NCBI GenBank assembly: GCA_018241425.1
Contig: JAFEDU010000001.1
Span: 124,001-188,000 of the forward strand
Reading direction: 5' to 3'
DNA from: Pseudomonadota bacterium
GTDB lineage: Bacteria > Pseudomonadota > Gammaproteobacteria > Steroidobacterales > Steroidobacteraceae
DNA length: 64,000 nt
In this document: in pieces, positions 40,277-49,841 of the stretch
How the letters are laid out: each line of letters starts with the position of its first letter
Numbering within the stretch: position 1 is the stretch's first letter
The notes under the pieces: generated by a model
The model's database searches: none
What the model was told of the DNA's origin: nothing
Seen by the model: only the letters and a program-made list of their open reading frames with translations
Program-made: the position numbers and the translations under genes

Positions 40277-41608
40277 GTGCCCGACGGCCTCCCCGGTAAA
40301 CCCAGCCCCCTCGTCGAGGGGATATTCCGCCGCGAGATCCTGCCGTGGGGCCTCCTGGGGCTGACCCTGGGGCTGGTGGAGGGCGCCACCGCGGCGATCC
40401 TCGTCAAGCAGCACTTCGCAGGCGCCGCCTCCCTGGTGGCGGTGAACCTCGCGGTGGCCCTGGTGAGCGGGGCGCCGGCCTTCTCGAACGTGCTGTCCTT
40501 CGTGTGGGCGAACCTCGCCCACGGGCGCGCCCGGGTGCAGCTGCTGGTCGCCCTGCAGGGCTCCTTCGCGCTCCTGGTCGGCTGCGTCGCGCTTGCCTCG
40601 CGGGCCTCCGCCGGCCTTGCGGTCACGGTGCTCGCCATCATCGCCGCGCGCGTGATGTGGGCGGGAATCCTCACGGTGCGCGCGGCGGTGTGGACCGCGA
40701 ACTACCCGCGCAACGTGCTCGCGCGCATCACCGGGCGCATCGTCATCGTCAACGCCCTTACGGTCGGCACCTCCGCTGCCCTGGTGGGCATCGCACTGGA
40801 GGCGCGCGTCGTCGATGCGCGCTGGCTGTACGGCTTCGGGGCACTCGCGGGACTTGCCGGCGCGTGGCTCTACCGCGCCATGCGGGTGCGGCGCGAGTTC
40901 CGGCTGCTCGCGGCCGAGGCCGCGCAGGGCCTGGGCGCCGAGCCCTTCAGCCTGAAGGTATTCACGCAGATCCTCAGGGAAGACCCGGCCTACCGCGAGT
41001 ACATGCTGTGGATGGGCGTCTTCGGGGCCGGCAACCTCATGCTCACCGCGCAGCTGGTGCTGGTCTTCTCCGAGCACCTGAAGCTCTCGAGCGCGCTGCA
41101 GATCGCGCTGCTGTCGGTCATACCGCTGGTCACGCAACCGGTGTTCCTGCCGTTCTGGGCGCGCCTGTTCGATGGCTCGCACGTGGTGCGCTACCGCTCG
41201 CGGCAGGGCTGGGCGCTGGTCGCGGCGACCGTGGTGTTCACGCTCGGGGTGTTCCTGCAGTCGCTGTTTCTCCTGTGGACCGGCGCGGTGCTGCTCGGGG
41301 CGGCCCAGGCAGGTGCTAATCTAGGCTGGAACCTCGGGCACAACGATTTCGCCTCCTTGGGGCGCGCGCAGCAGTACATGGGCGTGCACGTCACGCTCAC
41401 GGGACTGCGCGGCGGCTTCGCCCCGCCGCTCGGGGTGCTCGCGTACATGGGACTCGAGCACGTGCGGTCCGGCAGCGGCGAGCTCTCGCTGGTGCTGCCG
41501 GTCGCGCTGACCACCGCGGGCGCGCTCGGGTTCACGCGCATGCGCACGGCACTCAAGCGCAGCGCGGCGGGCACGGGGGCGCGGACGGGCGCGACGGACC
41601 AGAGCTGA
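40277..41608 (+). CDS. MFS-type multi-pass membrane protein, 443 aa
   Basis: About twelve hydrophobic segments (for example [56 protein letters not shown]) with an MFS-like pattern but no family-defining motif. Start GTG at 40277. It diverges from the ilv-leu leader and is followed 16 bp later by ilvD, so it is probably co-transcribed with a branched-chain gene. A role in exporting or importing a related compound is possible but not shown. Confidence 0.7.
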   Translation: MPDGLPGKPSPLVEGIFRREILPWGLLGLTLGLVEGATAAILVKQHFAGAASLVAVNLAVALVSGAPAFSNVLSFVWANLAHGRARVQLLVALQGSFALLVGCVALASRASAGLAVTVLAIIAARVMWAGILTVRAAVWTANYPRNVLARITGRIVIVNALTVGTSAALVGIALEARVVDARWLYGFGALAGLAGAWLYRAMRVRREFRLLAAEAAQGLGAEPFSLKVFTQILREDPAYREYMLWMGVFGAGNLMLTAQLVLVFSEHLKLSSALQIALLSVIPLVTQPVFLPFWARLFDGSHVVRYRSRQGWALVAATVVFTLGVFLQSLFLLWTGAVLLGAAQAGANLGWNLGHNDFASLGRAQQYMGVHVTLTGLRGGFAPPLGVLAYMGLEHVRSGSGELSLVLPVALTTAGALGFTRMRTALKRSAAGTGARTGATDQS

Positions 41609-41624
41609 AGGAAGCGTAAGCACG

Positions 41625-43328
41625 ATGAGCAAGAAGAAACCCGACCCGCGCGCCTACTCGCGCGTGGTCTTCGATGGCGACAAGCAGACCGCCTCGCGCG
41701 CAATGCTGCGCGCCGTGGGCTTCACCGACCAGGACTTCCAGCGTCCGCAGATCGGAGTCGCCTCCACCTGGAGCCAGGTCACGCCCTGCAACATCCACAT
41801 CGGGGACCTCGCCAAGGACGCGTGCGCCGGGATCGATGCGGCCGGCGGCAAGAGCGTGCTGTTCAACACCATCACCGTGTCCGACGGCATCTCGATGGGC
41901 ACGCCCGGCATGCGCTACTCACTGGTCTCGCGCGAGATCATCGCCGACTCCATCGAGACGGTGGTGGGGGCGGCCGGCTTCGACGGCTTCGTCGCGATCG
42001 GGGGCTGTGACAAGAACATGCCCGGCTGCGCCATGGCGATGGCGCGCCTGAACCGTCCCTCGGTCTTCGTCTATGGCGGCACCATACGCCCCGGTCTCAA
42101 GCACCGGGACATCGTCTCGGTGTTCGAGGCGGTGGGCGCACACGCCGCCGGCAAGCTCTCCGATGCCGACCTCCTCGAGGTCGAGCGCACCGCCATCCCG
42201 GGCCCCGGTAGCTGTGCCGGGATGTACACGGCGAACACCATGGCCTCCGCCATCGAGGCCTTGGGCTTGTCCTTGCCCGGGAGCTCCGCCCAGGACGCCA
42301 TCGGGGAGGACAAGCGCTCGGACTGCCACCGGGCCGGCGAGGCGGTGGTGCGGCTGGTGCGGGAGGGATTGAAGCCCCGCGACATCCTGAGCCGCAGGGC
42401 CTTCGAGAACGCGATCACCGTGGTGATCGCGCTCGGGGGCTCGACCAACGCCGTGCTGCACCTGCTGGCCATCGCCCAGGCCGCAGGCGTGCGCCTCTCG
42501 CTGGATGACTTCACGCGGATCGGACGACGTTCCCCGGTGCTCGCGGACCTGCGCCCCAGTGGCAGGTACATGATGTCGGAACTGGTCGCGATCGGGGGCA
42601 TCCGGCCGCTCATGAAGATGCTGCTGGACGCGGATTTGCTGCACGGGGACTGTATGACCGTCACCGGGCGCACCCTGAAGGCTAATCTTGAAAGTGCGCC
42701 CATGTATATGAGCGGGCAGGAGATTGTCAGGCCCCTCTCCAACCCACTGAAGAAGACGAGTCACCTGGTGGTGCTGTACGGCAACCTCGCCCCCGAGGGC
42801 GCGGTCGCGAAGATCACCGGCAAGGAGGGGGAGCTGTTCGAGGGGCGCGCGCGCGTGTTCGAGGGCGAGGAACGTGCCACCCAGGCCATCCTCGCGGGCA
42901 AGGTCCGTGCCGGTGACGTGGTGGTGATCCGGAACGAGGGACCGAAGGGGGGGCCGGGCATGCGGGAGATGCTGTCCCCGACCGGAGCCATCATGGGACG
43001 CGGGCTGGGCGACCAGGTTGCGCTCATCACCGACGGACGGTTCTCCGGCGGCAGCCACGGCTTCGTGGTCGGACATATCTCGCCCGAGGCGGCGGTCGGC
43101 GGCCCGATCGGACTCATCAAGAACGGCGACCGCATTCGCATCGATGCGGTGAAACGCCGCATCGACGTGGGAGTTCCGGCGACCGAGCTGCGTCGGAGGC
43201 GTACAAGCTGGAAGCCGCATAAGCCCTATGCGATCAGCGGGGCACTGGCGAAATATGCACGATTGGTCGGCAGCGCCTCGCAGGGAGCGGTGACTGAGGC
43301 GATACAGGCACGTCGGCGCCATTCTTAA
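41625..43328 (+). CDS. ilvD: Dihydroxy-acid dehydratase, 567 aa
   Basis: Fe-S dehydratase with the expected cysteine blocks: [30 protein letters not shown] and [20 protein letters not shown]; also [14 protein letters not shown] and the C-terminal [20 protein letters not shown]. It makes 2-oxoisovalerate and 2-oxo-3-methylvalerate. AAGGAAGCG precedes the ATG. The last step before IlvE/LeuA is thus encoded divergently from them. Confidence 0.96.
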   Translation: MSKKKPDPRAYSRVVFDGDKQTASRAMLRAVGFTDQDFQRPQIGVASTWSQVTPCNIHIGDLAKDACAGIDAAGGKSVLFNTITVSDGISMGTPGMRYSLVSREIIADSIETVVGAAGFDGFVAIGGCDKNMPGCAMAMARLNRPSVFVYGGTIRPGLKHRDIVSVFEAVGAHAAGKLSDADLLEVERTAIPGPGSCAGMYTANTMASAIEALGLSLPGSSAQDAIGEDKRSDCHRAGEAVVRLVREGLKPRDILSRRAFENAITVVIALGGSTNAVLHLLAIAQAAGVRLSLDDFTRIGRRSPVLADLRPSGRYMMSELVAIGGIRPLMKMLLDADLLHGDCMTVTGRTLKANLESAPMYMSGQEIVRPLSNPLKKTSHLVVLYGNLAPEGAVAKITGKEGELFEGRARVFEGEERATQAILAGKVRAGDVVVIRNEGPKGGPGMREMLSPTGAIMGRGLGDQVALITDGRFSGGSHGFVVGHISPEAAVGGPIGLIKNGDRIRIDAVKRRIDVGVPATELRRRRTSWKPHKPYAISGALAKYARLVGSASQGAVTEAIQARRRHS

Positions 43329-43652
43329 GCCACCGCCGGAGTTGTCAGTCCGAAAGGCAGCGGTTAGAGTTCAGTCAAGCGACCGTGACGTCCGCCACGA
43401 AACGTGTGCACGTCATCTGCGGGCAGATTCTTATATAAGTACGCGCCTGGGACAGAAGCGGAAGCCGGAACAAAGGTACGTTGACTGCAGAGTGATGCAA
43501 ACAGGTCCGCGCCGCCCGCGAACGGAGAGTGGGTGGGAAGACCTGATGGTCCGGGTTCCTCCTCGCGCAGGGGGTCACGACGGCACAGCGTCGTGGCAAC
43601 GCGAAGGGAATCCGGTGTGTGACCGACGATTCAGCTGACGACTCGAAATAAC
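43329..43652 (+). other. Intergenic region upstream of tonB
   Basis: No credible gene. It holds an exact 10-bp palindrome CTTATATAAG (43430-43439), the only strongly AT-rich spot, and a 7-bp stem-loop CACGACG/CGTCGTG (43576-43582 and 43589-43595) in the likely 5' UTR of tonB. A clear promoter or Fur box was not found. Confidence 0.5.
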
Positions 43653-44288
43653 ATGGCAGCACACCTCGAGGACACTTCCGGGTTCTTCACGCGGCGCGGC
43701 GTGGTCGTGGGCGGCATCCTGCTGCTCCACGTGTTCATCGCCTGGGCCCTGGCCACCGGGCTTGTGAACCATGCGATCGAAGCGCTCGCACCGCCGATCC
43801 AGGCGGTCATCGAGACCGAGAGTCACAAGGACGCGCCGCCCCCGCCGCCGCCGCCGCCGACCTTCGAGCGCCCGCCGGTGGAGATCCCGCCGACCGACAC
43901 CATCGTCGAGATCCCGCAGGCCGCCCCCGCGACGGCGATCACCAACGTGACGACCCAGCACGTCGCGGCGCCCGTAGCGGCCAAGCCCACCAACCACAGG
44001 AATGCCGGCTTCGACTCCAAGCACGGCATGCCGGATCCCGAGAACTACTACCCGCCGTCCTCGCGCCGCAACAACGAGGAGGGCGTCGCACAGGTGCACG
44101 TGTGCATCAATGCGCAGGGCAAGCTCGCGCAGGACCCGACGGTGGAAAAGGGCACCGGCTTCTCGGCCCTGGACGCCGCCGCCATCACTTACGCCAAGGC
44201 CATCAAGTTCACGCCGGCGTCCGATGACGGCAAGCCACTCGACAACGGCTGCTTCAGCTTCAACGTCCGCTTCAAGCTCCACAGCTAA
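43653..44288 (+). CDS. tonB: TonB-family energy transducer, 211 aa
   Basis: A membrane anchor (residues 17-38, GVVVGGILLLHVFIAWALAT), a Pro-rich stretch (PPPPPPPP at about 62-70, then RPPVEIPP) spanning the periplasm, and a C-terminal TonB domain with EEGVAQVHVCINAQGKL and AAAITYAKAIKFTPA. It passes proton-motive energy from ExbB/ExbD to outer-membrane receptors. First gene of tonB-exbB-exbD1-exbD2; no good ribosome site before the ATG. Confidence 0.92.
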   Translation: MAAHLEDTSGFFTRRGVVVGGILLLHVFIAWALATGLVNHAIEALAPPIQAVIETESHKDAPPPPPPPPTFERPPVEIPPTDTIVEIPQAAPATAITNVTTQHVAAPVAAKPTNHRNAGFDSKHGMPDPENYYPPSSRRNNEEGVAQVHVCINAQGKLAQDPTVEKGTGFSALDAAAITYAKAIKFTPASDDGKPLDNGCFSFNVRFKLHS

Positions 44289-44306
44289 TAACAGAGATCC
44301 CAGATG

Positions 44307-44334
44307 CCGCCTCGCCACAGGCGGCTTTTTTTTT
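44307..44334 (+). terminator. Terminator-like hairpin between tonB and exbB
   Basis: GCCGCC (44307-44312) pairs with GGCGGC (44321-44326), followed by a run of eight or so T's. It lies 18 bp after the tonB stop and 10 bp before exbB. A partial terminator here would lower exbBD relative to tonB or give exbB a separate transcript. Confidence 0.75.
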
Positions 44335-44344
44335 CGAGGAAACT

Positions 44345-45100
44345 ATGGAAAACCAAACCCCCGCAACCCCCGCCGCCGCGTCCACCGCCAACCCGTACGG
44401 TCTACAAGCACTGTGGGAGGGCGGCAACATCGTCACCCGCTCCGTGCTCATCCTGCTGCTCATCATGTCGCTCGCGTCCTGGTACGTGATCCTCACGAAG
44501 CTGTGGGATCAGAACAAGCTCAAGAAGTCCGCGAAGCAGGTCGAGAAGCAGTTCTGGAGCGCCCCGTCGGTCAAGGACGGTGTCGAGCGCCTGAAGAAGG
44601 GCGATGAGTTCCGCAACATCGCCGAGGACGGCCTGCGCGCCGCCTCCCACCATGACGGTCGCCTGACCGACCGCATCGACCTCAACGAGTGGGTCACGAT
44701 GCAGCTGCAGCGCGCCGTCGAGAGCACGCAGAGCAAGCTGCAGTCGGGTCTGGGCCTCCTGGCGACGGTGGGTTCAACCGCCCCGTTCGTCGGCCTCTTC
44801 GGCACGGTGTGGGGCATTCTGCAGGCCCTCGTGAGCATCGGTATCGCCGGCCAGGCGAGCATCGACAAGGTGGCCGGCCCCGTCGGTGAGGCGCTGATCA
44901 TGACCGCCATCGGTCTGTTCGTCGCGGTGCCCGCGGTCATGGGTTACAACTGGCTGCTCGGCCGCAACAAGGGCCTGACTGACTCGCTGCGGAACTTTAC
45001 GGGCGATCTGCATGCCTATCTGGTAAGCGGTGCCCGCGTTCCGGACGGTTCGGGCGGGGCCCGCCCGGCGGGCGCCAAGGCCTCCGCGGTCGGCAAGTAA
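44345..45100 (+). CDS. exbB: ExbB/TolQ/MotA-type proton channel protein, 251 aa
   Basis: Three membrane helices: near residues 35-55 (RSVLILLLIMSLASWYVILT), 137-160 (GLLATVGSTAPFVGLFGTVW) and 180-205 (ALIMTAIGLFVAVPAVMGYN). The GLFGTVWGI and AIGLFVAVPA motifs are diagnostic. With ExbD it forms the motor that powers TonB. GAGGA lies close to the ATG. Confidence 0.95.
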   Translation: MENQTPATPAAASTANPYGLQALWEGGNIVTRSVLILLLIMSLASWYVILTKLWDQNKLKKSAKQVEKQFWSAPSVKDGVERLKKGDEFRNIAEDGLRAASHHDGRLTDRIDLNEWVTMQLQRAVESTQSKLQSGLGLLATVGSTAPFVGLFGTVWGILQALVSIGIAGQASIDKVAGPVGEALIMTAIGLFVAVPAVMGYNWLLGRNKGLTDSLRNFTGDLHAYLVSGARVPDGSGGARPAGAKASAVGK

Positions 45101-45129
45101 GCCGCCGTTCAGGTAAGTCTGGGATATCC

Positions 45130-45158
45130 GCGGGGCGCCGCCTGGCGCCCCGCCTTTT
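45130..45158 (+). terminator. Strong hairpin between exbB and exbD1
   Basis: A perfect 10-bp stem, GCGGGGCGCC (45130-45139) and GGCGCCCCGC (45144-45153), 4-nt loop, followed by CTTTTCC. It looks like a leaky terminator or a 3' stabiliser of exbB mRNA, which would fit the excess of ExbB over ExbD in the complex. Confidence 0.7.
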
Positions 45159-45192
45159 CCCAAAAGGCTGAGCGAACTAGGAGTCAAGACTC

Positions 45193-45630
45193 ATGGCCAT
45201 GAGTGTCGGATCCTCCTCCGGGGACCAGAGCGCCATCGCATCCATCAACACCACGCCGCTCGTCGACGTGATGCTGGTGCTGCTCATCATCTTTCTCATC
45301 ACCATCCCGGTCATCAACAAGACCGTGAAGGTGGACCTGCCGAAGGCCGTCAACATTCCGACGCAGACCAAGCCCGAGAACATCACCATCGCGGTCGACC
45401 GGGACGGCAACACCTACTGGAACGACAAGAAGCTTGCGAGCCGGGATGACCTGCTGGCGCAGGTGAAGGCTGCCGCGGTGCAGAAGCCGCAGCCGGAGAT
45501 CCACATCCGCGGCGACAAGGAAGCGCGCTACGAGGCTGTCGGTCGCGTGATGTACGCAATCCAGCGCGGCGGCGTCCAGAAGGTCGGCTTCCTCACCGAA
45601 CCCGACCATGGCGTGCGCGGTTACCGCTGA
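45193..45630 (+). CDS. exbD: ExbD-type biopolymer transport protein 1, 145 aa
   Basis: One membrane helix with the functional Asp (SINTTPLVDVMLVLLIIFLI) near residue 25, and a periplasmic domain ending in EARYEAVGRVMYAIQRGGV. AGGAGTC precedes the ATG. First of two tandem ExbD genes. Confidence 0.94.
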   Translation: MAMSVGSSSGDQSAIASINTTPLVDVMLVLLIIFLITIPVINKTVKVDLPKAVNIPTQTKPENITIAVDRDGNTYWNDKKLASRDDLLAQVKAAAVQKPQPEIHIRGDKEARYEAVGRVMYAIQRGGVQKVGFLTEPDHGVRGYR

Positions 45631-45658
45631 GTCCCATCGAATTTAGGAGTCTTCTGCC

Positions 45659-46084
45659 ATGGCAATGAGTGTCGGACCCAGCGGCGAGGCGATGTGCGAC
45701 ATCAACACCACGCCGCTCATCGACGTGATGCTGGTGCTGCTCGTGACGCTGATCGTCTCCCTGCCGGTCATGACCCACGCGGTCAAGCTCGACATGCCCA
45801 ACCCCAACCAGCCGCCGCCCCCGCAGGACCAGGTGCAGCCGGAGGTGATCGACCTGGAGATCGATTCCGACGGCACGGTGGTCTGGAACGGCACCCCGGT
45901 CACGGGTCTCGATCAGCTGGAGGGCTACTTCCACAACGAGGCCGCCAAGGACCCGCAGCCCGAGGTGCACCTGCGCCCCGACCGCCGCGCCAAGTACGGC
46001 GTGGTCGCAACGGTGCTCGCCGCGGCGCAGCGCAACCACATGGTGAAGATCGGCTTCACCAACGTCGCCCAGTTCGGCAACTAA
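45659..46084 (+). CDS. ExbD-type biopolymer transport protein 2, 141 aa
   Basis: A second ExbD with INTTPLIDVMLVLLVTLIVS (Asp retained) and a Pro-rich turn (NPNQPPPPQDQ). The N-terminal 25 residues closely match exbD1, the periplasmic part much less, so it is an old duplicate. Xanthomonas needs a second ExbD for some TonB-driven uptake. TTAGGAG precedes the ATG. Confidence 0.94.
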   Translation: MAMSVGPSGEAMCDINTTPLIDVMLVLLVTLIVSLPVMTHAVKLDMPNPNQPPPPQDQVQPEVIDLEIDSDGTVVWNGTPVTGLDQLEGYFHNEAAKDPQPEVHLRPDRRAKYGVVATVLAAAQRNHMVKIGFTNVAQFGN

Positions 46085-46097
46085 CGTTCACAGGACT

Positions 46098-47354
46098 ATG
46101 CAAGACACTTTTATGAAGTCATCCCTGACCGTGGCCACCGCAGCGGTGGCGGCTGTTGCACTCCTGGCCGTGAGCGGCCCGACGCTGGCGGCGGCGGCGA
46201 AGAACACCAACAGCGAGAAGGTGGCCACCATCCTCAAGCCTGCGCAGGATGCGCTGAAGGCGAAGAATTACAGCGTCGCAATGGCGAAGATCCACGAGGC
46301 CGAGGCCGTCTCGGACAAGACCCCCTTCGACCAGTTCACCATCGCCGACTTCGGCTGCAATGCAAGCGCGGGCTCCGGGAACTATGCAGAAGCCGCGAAG
46401 TACTGCGAAGCCAAGCTCAACAGCAGCTTCGTTAATGAGGCCGAGGTTCCCGCTCTGACCCGGGCCCTGATCTCAATCAACAGCCAGCTCAAGAACTATG
46501 ACAAGACGATTGAGCTGGGCAACAAGGCCATCAAGGGGGGCTTCGCGAACGACGAGATCAAGAACGTCGTCGCGCAGTCGTACTACCTCAAGGGCGACTG
46601 GAAGGGCACGCTGAGTGCGGAAAACGCGCTGGTCGATGATGAGTTGAAGGAAGGGCACGCCCCCAAGGAGCAGCAGCTCGGCCTGATCCTCAACAGTTGC
46701 CTGAAGCTCGATGACGAGGCCTGCCAGGAGAAGGCGCTTGAGAAGTACGTGCAGTACTACCCGAAGCCCGAGTACTGGGCGTTCCTGCTCGCGCACGTGC
46801 GCCAGTCGAGCACCGGGGATTCGAACAACCTCCAGATCCTGCGCCTGATGGCGGACACCGACTCGCTGAAGGACCCGGGCGACTGGAATGAGGCCGCGCA
46901 GCTCGCGGTCGATGCCGGTTCGCCGGGCGAGGCGCAGCGCATCCTCGAGAAGGGCTTCGCGGCGAACGTATTCACCGACCAGCGCAGCAAGGACCGCAAT
47001 ACGCGCCTGCTGGAGTCGGTGAAGAAGGCGGCCGTCGCCGATCAGGCGAGCCTTGCCAAGGGCGAGGCCGATGCCAACGCGGCAGCCACCGGCCAGAAGA
47101 ATGCCGCCGTGGGTCTTGCCTACTTCGGCTACGGCCAGTACGACAAGGCCGTCGACCAGCTGCAGAAGGGGCTCACCAAGGGGGGCCTCAAGAACACGGC
47201 GGACACGAAGCTCCTGCTGGGCATTGCGCAGTTCCGCGCGGGCCACAAGGACGACGCGCTGAAGACCTTCAAGACCGTCAAGGACGATCAGAACAAGCCG
47301 CTCGAGCGGCTGGCGTACCTGTGGACGCTGCACGTGCGCTCGGCCGCGTCCTGA
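46098..47354 (+). CDS. Exported TPR-like repeat protein linked to tonB-exbBD, 418 aa
   Basis: A signal peptide (LLAVSGPTLAAAAK, cut near residue 33) precedes helical repeats: LKAKNYSVAMAKIHEAEAV, ALISINSQLKNYDKTIEL, GYGQYDKAVDQLQKGLTKG and LLLGIAQFRAGHKDDALKT. It starts 13 bp after exbD2 and probably belongs to the operon; a TPR partner of TonB motors is known elsewhere (TtpA), though homology is not shown here. Start may instead be ATG 46113. Confidence 0.75.
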   Translation: MQDTFMKSSLTVATAAVAAVALLAVSGPTLAAAAKNTNSEKVATILKPAQDALKAKNYSVAMAKIHEAEAVSDKTPFDQFTIADFGCNASAGSGNYAEAAKYCEAKLNSSFVNEAEVPALTRALISINSQLKNYDKTIELGNKAIKGGFANDEIKNVVAQSYYLKGDWKGTLSAENALVDDELKEGHAPKEQQLGLILNSCLKLDDEACQEKALEKYVQYYPKPEYWAFLLAHVRQSSTGDSNNLQILRLMADTDSLKDPGDWNEAAQLAVDAGSPGEAQRILEKGFAANVFTDQRSKDRNTRLLESVKKAAVADQASLAKGEADANAAATGQKNAAVGLAYFGYGQYDKAVDQLQKGLTKGGLKNTADTKLLLGIAQFRAGHKDDALKTFKTVKDDQNKPLERLAYLWTLHVRSAAS

Positions 47355-47370
47355 GGACTTAGACCCTGAG

Positions 47371-47449
47371 CTCGTGGCCTTGCGGACGGGGCCACGAGCG
47401 CGCTGAAGGTGATTTGGAGGGGCCGGGCAGAAGTCATTCTCCCGGCCCC
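47371..47449 (+). terminator. Two hairpins after the tonB operon
   Basis: CTCGTGGCC (47371-47379) with GGCCACGAG (47390-47398), then GGGGCCGGG (47419-47427) with CCCGGCCCC (47441-47449) and TGTCATTT. Two 9-bp stems in a row; the second is the better terminator although its T-run is poor. Confidence 0.55.
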
Positions 47450-47525
47450 TGTCATTTAGTACCGCCTGCGCCGGGACGTATGCTTGCCCGGACGGGGCTC
47501 AAGCACCACTCAAGGAGACATGACC

Positions 47526-48008
47526 ATGGCGATCAAGGCAGGCGAGAAGATGCCCGCGGGCACTTTCAAGCGCATGACCAAGGAGGGTCCGAAGGACCTT
47601 TCCACCGATGAGCTGTTCAAGGGCAAGACCGTGGTGCTGTTCTCGGTGCCCGGCGCGTTCACCCCGACCTGCGATGCCAAGCACCTGCCGGGCTTCGTCG
47701 AGATGGCCGACCAGCTGCACGCCAAGGGTGTGGACACGATCGCCTGCATGGCGGTGAACGACGTGTTCGTGATGAATGCCTGGGGCAAGTCCTCGAGCGT
47801 CGGGGACAAGATCATGATGCTCGCCGACGGCAACGGCGACTACGCGCGCGCCCTGGGACTCGAGCTCGATGCCAAGGGCTTCGGGATGGGAATGCGCGGC
47901 CAGCGCTTCGCCATCGTGGTCAAGGACGGCGTGGCGAAGGTGGTCGACGTCGAGGCGCCGGGACAGTTCAAGGTGTCCTCCGCCGAGCACGTGCTCGGAC
48001 AGCTCTAG
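47526..48008 (+). CDS. Prx5-type peroxiredoxin, 160 aa
   Basis: VPGAFTPTCDAKHLPGF carries the peroxidatic Cys49; Cys74 (DTIACMAVNDVFVMNAW) may be the resolving partner. GMRGQRFAIVVKDGVAK is the typical C-terminal strand. It reduces hydrogen and organic peroxides with glutathione or thioredoxin. AAGGAG is 8 nt before the ATG at 47526 and too close to the ATG at 47520. Ends on CTAG shared with etfA. Confidence 0.92.
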   Translation: MAIKAGEKMPAGTFKRMTKEGPKDLSTDELFKGKTVVLFSVPGAFTPTCDAKHLPGFVEMADQLHAKGVDTIACMAVNDVFVMNAWGKSSSVGDKIMMLADGNGDYARALGLELDAKGFGMGMRGQRFAIVVKDGVAKVVDVEAPGQFKVSSAEHVLGQL

Positions 48009-48955
48009 CCCTTGGCTAACAGGCGCTCGATCTCGGGGATGACCTGGAAGAGGTCGCCGACGAGTCCGAAGTCGGCGACCTCGAAGATCGGTGCTTCGCC
48101 GTCCTTGTTGATGGCGACGATGGTGCGTGCATCCTTGATGCCGGTGAGGTGCTGGATGGCACCGGAGATGCCGACCGCCATGTAGAGTTCGGGGGCGATG
48201 ATCTTGCCCGTCTGGCCGACCTGCATCTCGTTGGGGGCGTAGCCGGCGTCCACGGCGGCGCGCGAGGCGCCCACCGCGGCACCAATCTTGTCGGCGAGGC
48301 TGTAGAGGATCTTGAAGCCATCGGCGCTGCCGAGCGCGCGGCCGCCGGAAATCACCCGCGCCGCGGTCTGCAGGTCCGGGCGGTCGCTCTTGGCGGCCGA
48401 CACCGAAATCCACCGCGTGTGCTTGGGCAGCTCGACGCTCACGTTCGCCTTCTCGATGGGAGCCGTCCCGCCGGTGCCGGCGGCCTCGAAGGAGGCGGCG
48501 CGGATGGTGCCCACGAGCTTGGCCTCAGGCGAAGACTCCACGGTCAGGATGGCGTTGCCGGCGAAGATCGGGCGCTTGAACCGCGTCGGGCTCTCGAGCG
48601 CCATGATGTCGCTGATCTGGGGTGCACCCAGGAGTCCCGCGACCCGCGGCATGAGGTCCTTGCCGAAGGTGGTCGACGGACCGAAGAGGTGCGTATAGGG
48701 GGCGGCGAGCGCCACGACCTGGGGGGCGTACACGGCGGCGAGCGCGTGCTCGTTGGCCGGGTTGTCGACGGTCACCACCTTGCCGACGCCGGCGAGTTGG
48801 GCGGCCTGGGCGGCCACGGCGGCGCAGTCCGCGGCCAGCACCGCGACCGTGATCTCGGCTCCGGCGAGCGAGCGCGCGGCGGTCACGCACTTGGCGGTGC
48901 TGACGTTGAGTTTCTTGCCGTCGTGCTCGGCGACGATGAGGATCTTGGCGCTCAC
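48005..48955 (-). CDS. etfA: Electron transfer flavoprotein alpha subunit, 316 aa
   Basis: C-terminal FAD domain: [63 protein letters not shown] and [20 protein letters not shown]. With EtfB it accepts electrons from acyl-CoA and N-methyl dehydrogenases and passes them to ETF-quinone oxidoreductase. Start overlaps the etfB stop (ATGA). Confidence 0.96.
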   Translation of the reverse strand: MSAKILIVAEHDGKKLNVSTAKCVTAARSLAGAEITVAVLAADCAAVAAQAAQLAGVGKVVTVDNPANEHALAAVYAPQVVALAAPYTHLFGPSTTFGKDLMPRVAGLLGAPQISDIMALESPTRFKRPIFAGNAILTVESSPEAKLVGTIRAASFEAAGTGGTAPIEKANVSVELPKHTRWISVSAAKSDRPDLQTAARVISGGRALGSADGFKILYSLADKIGAAVGASRAAVDAGYAPNEMQVGQTGKIIAPELYMAVGISGAIQHLTGIKDARTIVAINKDGEAPIFEVADFGLVGDLFQVIPEIERLLAKG

Positions 48956-49701
48956 AGCAGTCCCTTCTTCTTCAGTGCCTCGACCAGTTCGGCGGCGTCC
49001 TTGACGCGGATGCCCTTCTGGCGCTGGGGCGGTGGCTCGAAGCGCGCGAGCTTCAGCTGCTGGCGCGGCTCGATGCCGAGGGCCGCCAGCTGCAGGGTCT
49101 CCAGCGGCTTCTTCTTGGCCTTCATGATGTCCGGCAGCTTCACGTAGCGCGGCTCATTCAGGCGCAGGTCGGTGGTGATGACCGCCGGCAGGTCGACCTC
49201 GATGGTCTCAAGCCCCGCATCCACCTCGCGCGTCACGCGCGCGGTCGTGTCGGTGAGCTCGATCTTGGAGGCGTAGGTGGCCTGGGGACGGTTCCACAGG
49301 GCCGCCAGAACCTGGCCGGTCTGGCCGTTGTCATCGTCGATGGCCTGTTTTCCCAGGATCACCAGGAACGGCTGTTCCTTCTCAACGAGCTTGAGCAGCG
49401 TGCGCGCCGCGGTCAGCGGCTCGATGATCCCGTCGGCCTGCACGTGCAGGGCGCGGTCGGCGCCCATGGCGAGCGCGGTGCGCAGCTGGGCCTGGGTGTC
49501 GGCAGGCCCCACGGTGGCCACCACGACTTCCTCGGCACCCCCGCGCTCCTTGATCCGCAGCGCCTCCTCGAGGGCAATCTCGTCGAAGGGGTTGACGCTC
49601 ATCTTGACGCCATCGGTGATGACGCCGGTATTGTCGGGTTTGACCCGGATGCGCACGTTGTAGTCCACAACGCGCTTGATGCCGACCAGGATGCGCTTCA
49701 T
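48952..49701 (-). CDS. etfB: Electron transfer flavoprotein beta subunit, 249 aa
   Basis: ILVGIKRVVDYNVRIRVKPD, KMSVNPFDEIALEEALRIKE (AMP-binding side) and LGKQAIDDDNGQTGQVLAAL, then DLRLNEPRYVKLPDIMKAKK, the recognition loop. First gene of etfBA; ATG at 49701. Confidence 0.96.
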   Translation of the reverse strand: MKRILVGIKRVVDYNVRIRVKPDNTGVITDGVKMSVNPFDEIALEEALRIKERGGAEEVVVATVGPADTQAQLRTALAMGADRALHVQADGIIEPLTAARTLLKLVEKEQPFLVILGKQAIDDDNGQTGQVLAALWNRPQATYASKIELTDTTARVTREVDAGLETIEVDLPAVITTDLRLNEPRYVKLPDIMKAKKKPLETLQLAALGIEPRQQLKLARFEPPPQRQKGIRVKDAAELVEALKKKGLL

Positions 49702-49720
49702 GCCGTGAGCTCTTGGGTGC

Positions 49721-49761
49721 TAAAAGGCCCGCCGCAGGCGGGCACGGGGGGGCGAAGTATA
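49721..49761 (-). promoter_or_regulatory. Hairpin and -10 element in the etfBA leader
   Basis: On the complement a -10-like TATACT (49761-49756) is followed by a 7-bp stem GCCCGCC/GGCGGGC (49743-49737 and 49733-49727) and CCTTTTA. This is terminator-like yet sits 20 nt before the etfB ATG, near the predicted 5' end of the transcript. It may be an attenuator, or a terminator for transcripts coming from the right. Confidence 0.45.
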
Positions 49762-49841
49762 GCGGGCCGGCCGTTCGGGTGTTGCCGGGACGGGTCGTGG
49801 CGTTGACGAATTGCGCACCGGCTCCCTAAAGTCCAGCCGCC

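Noticed and set aside
43342..43638. 98-codon open frame upstream of tonB
   Set aside because: No ribosome site and no recognisable domain; it covers the likely promoter and leader hairpin.
43843..43862. CCG trinucleotide run as a microsatellite
   Set aside because: It encodes the expected Pro-rich spacer of TonB.
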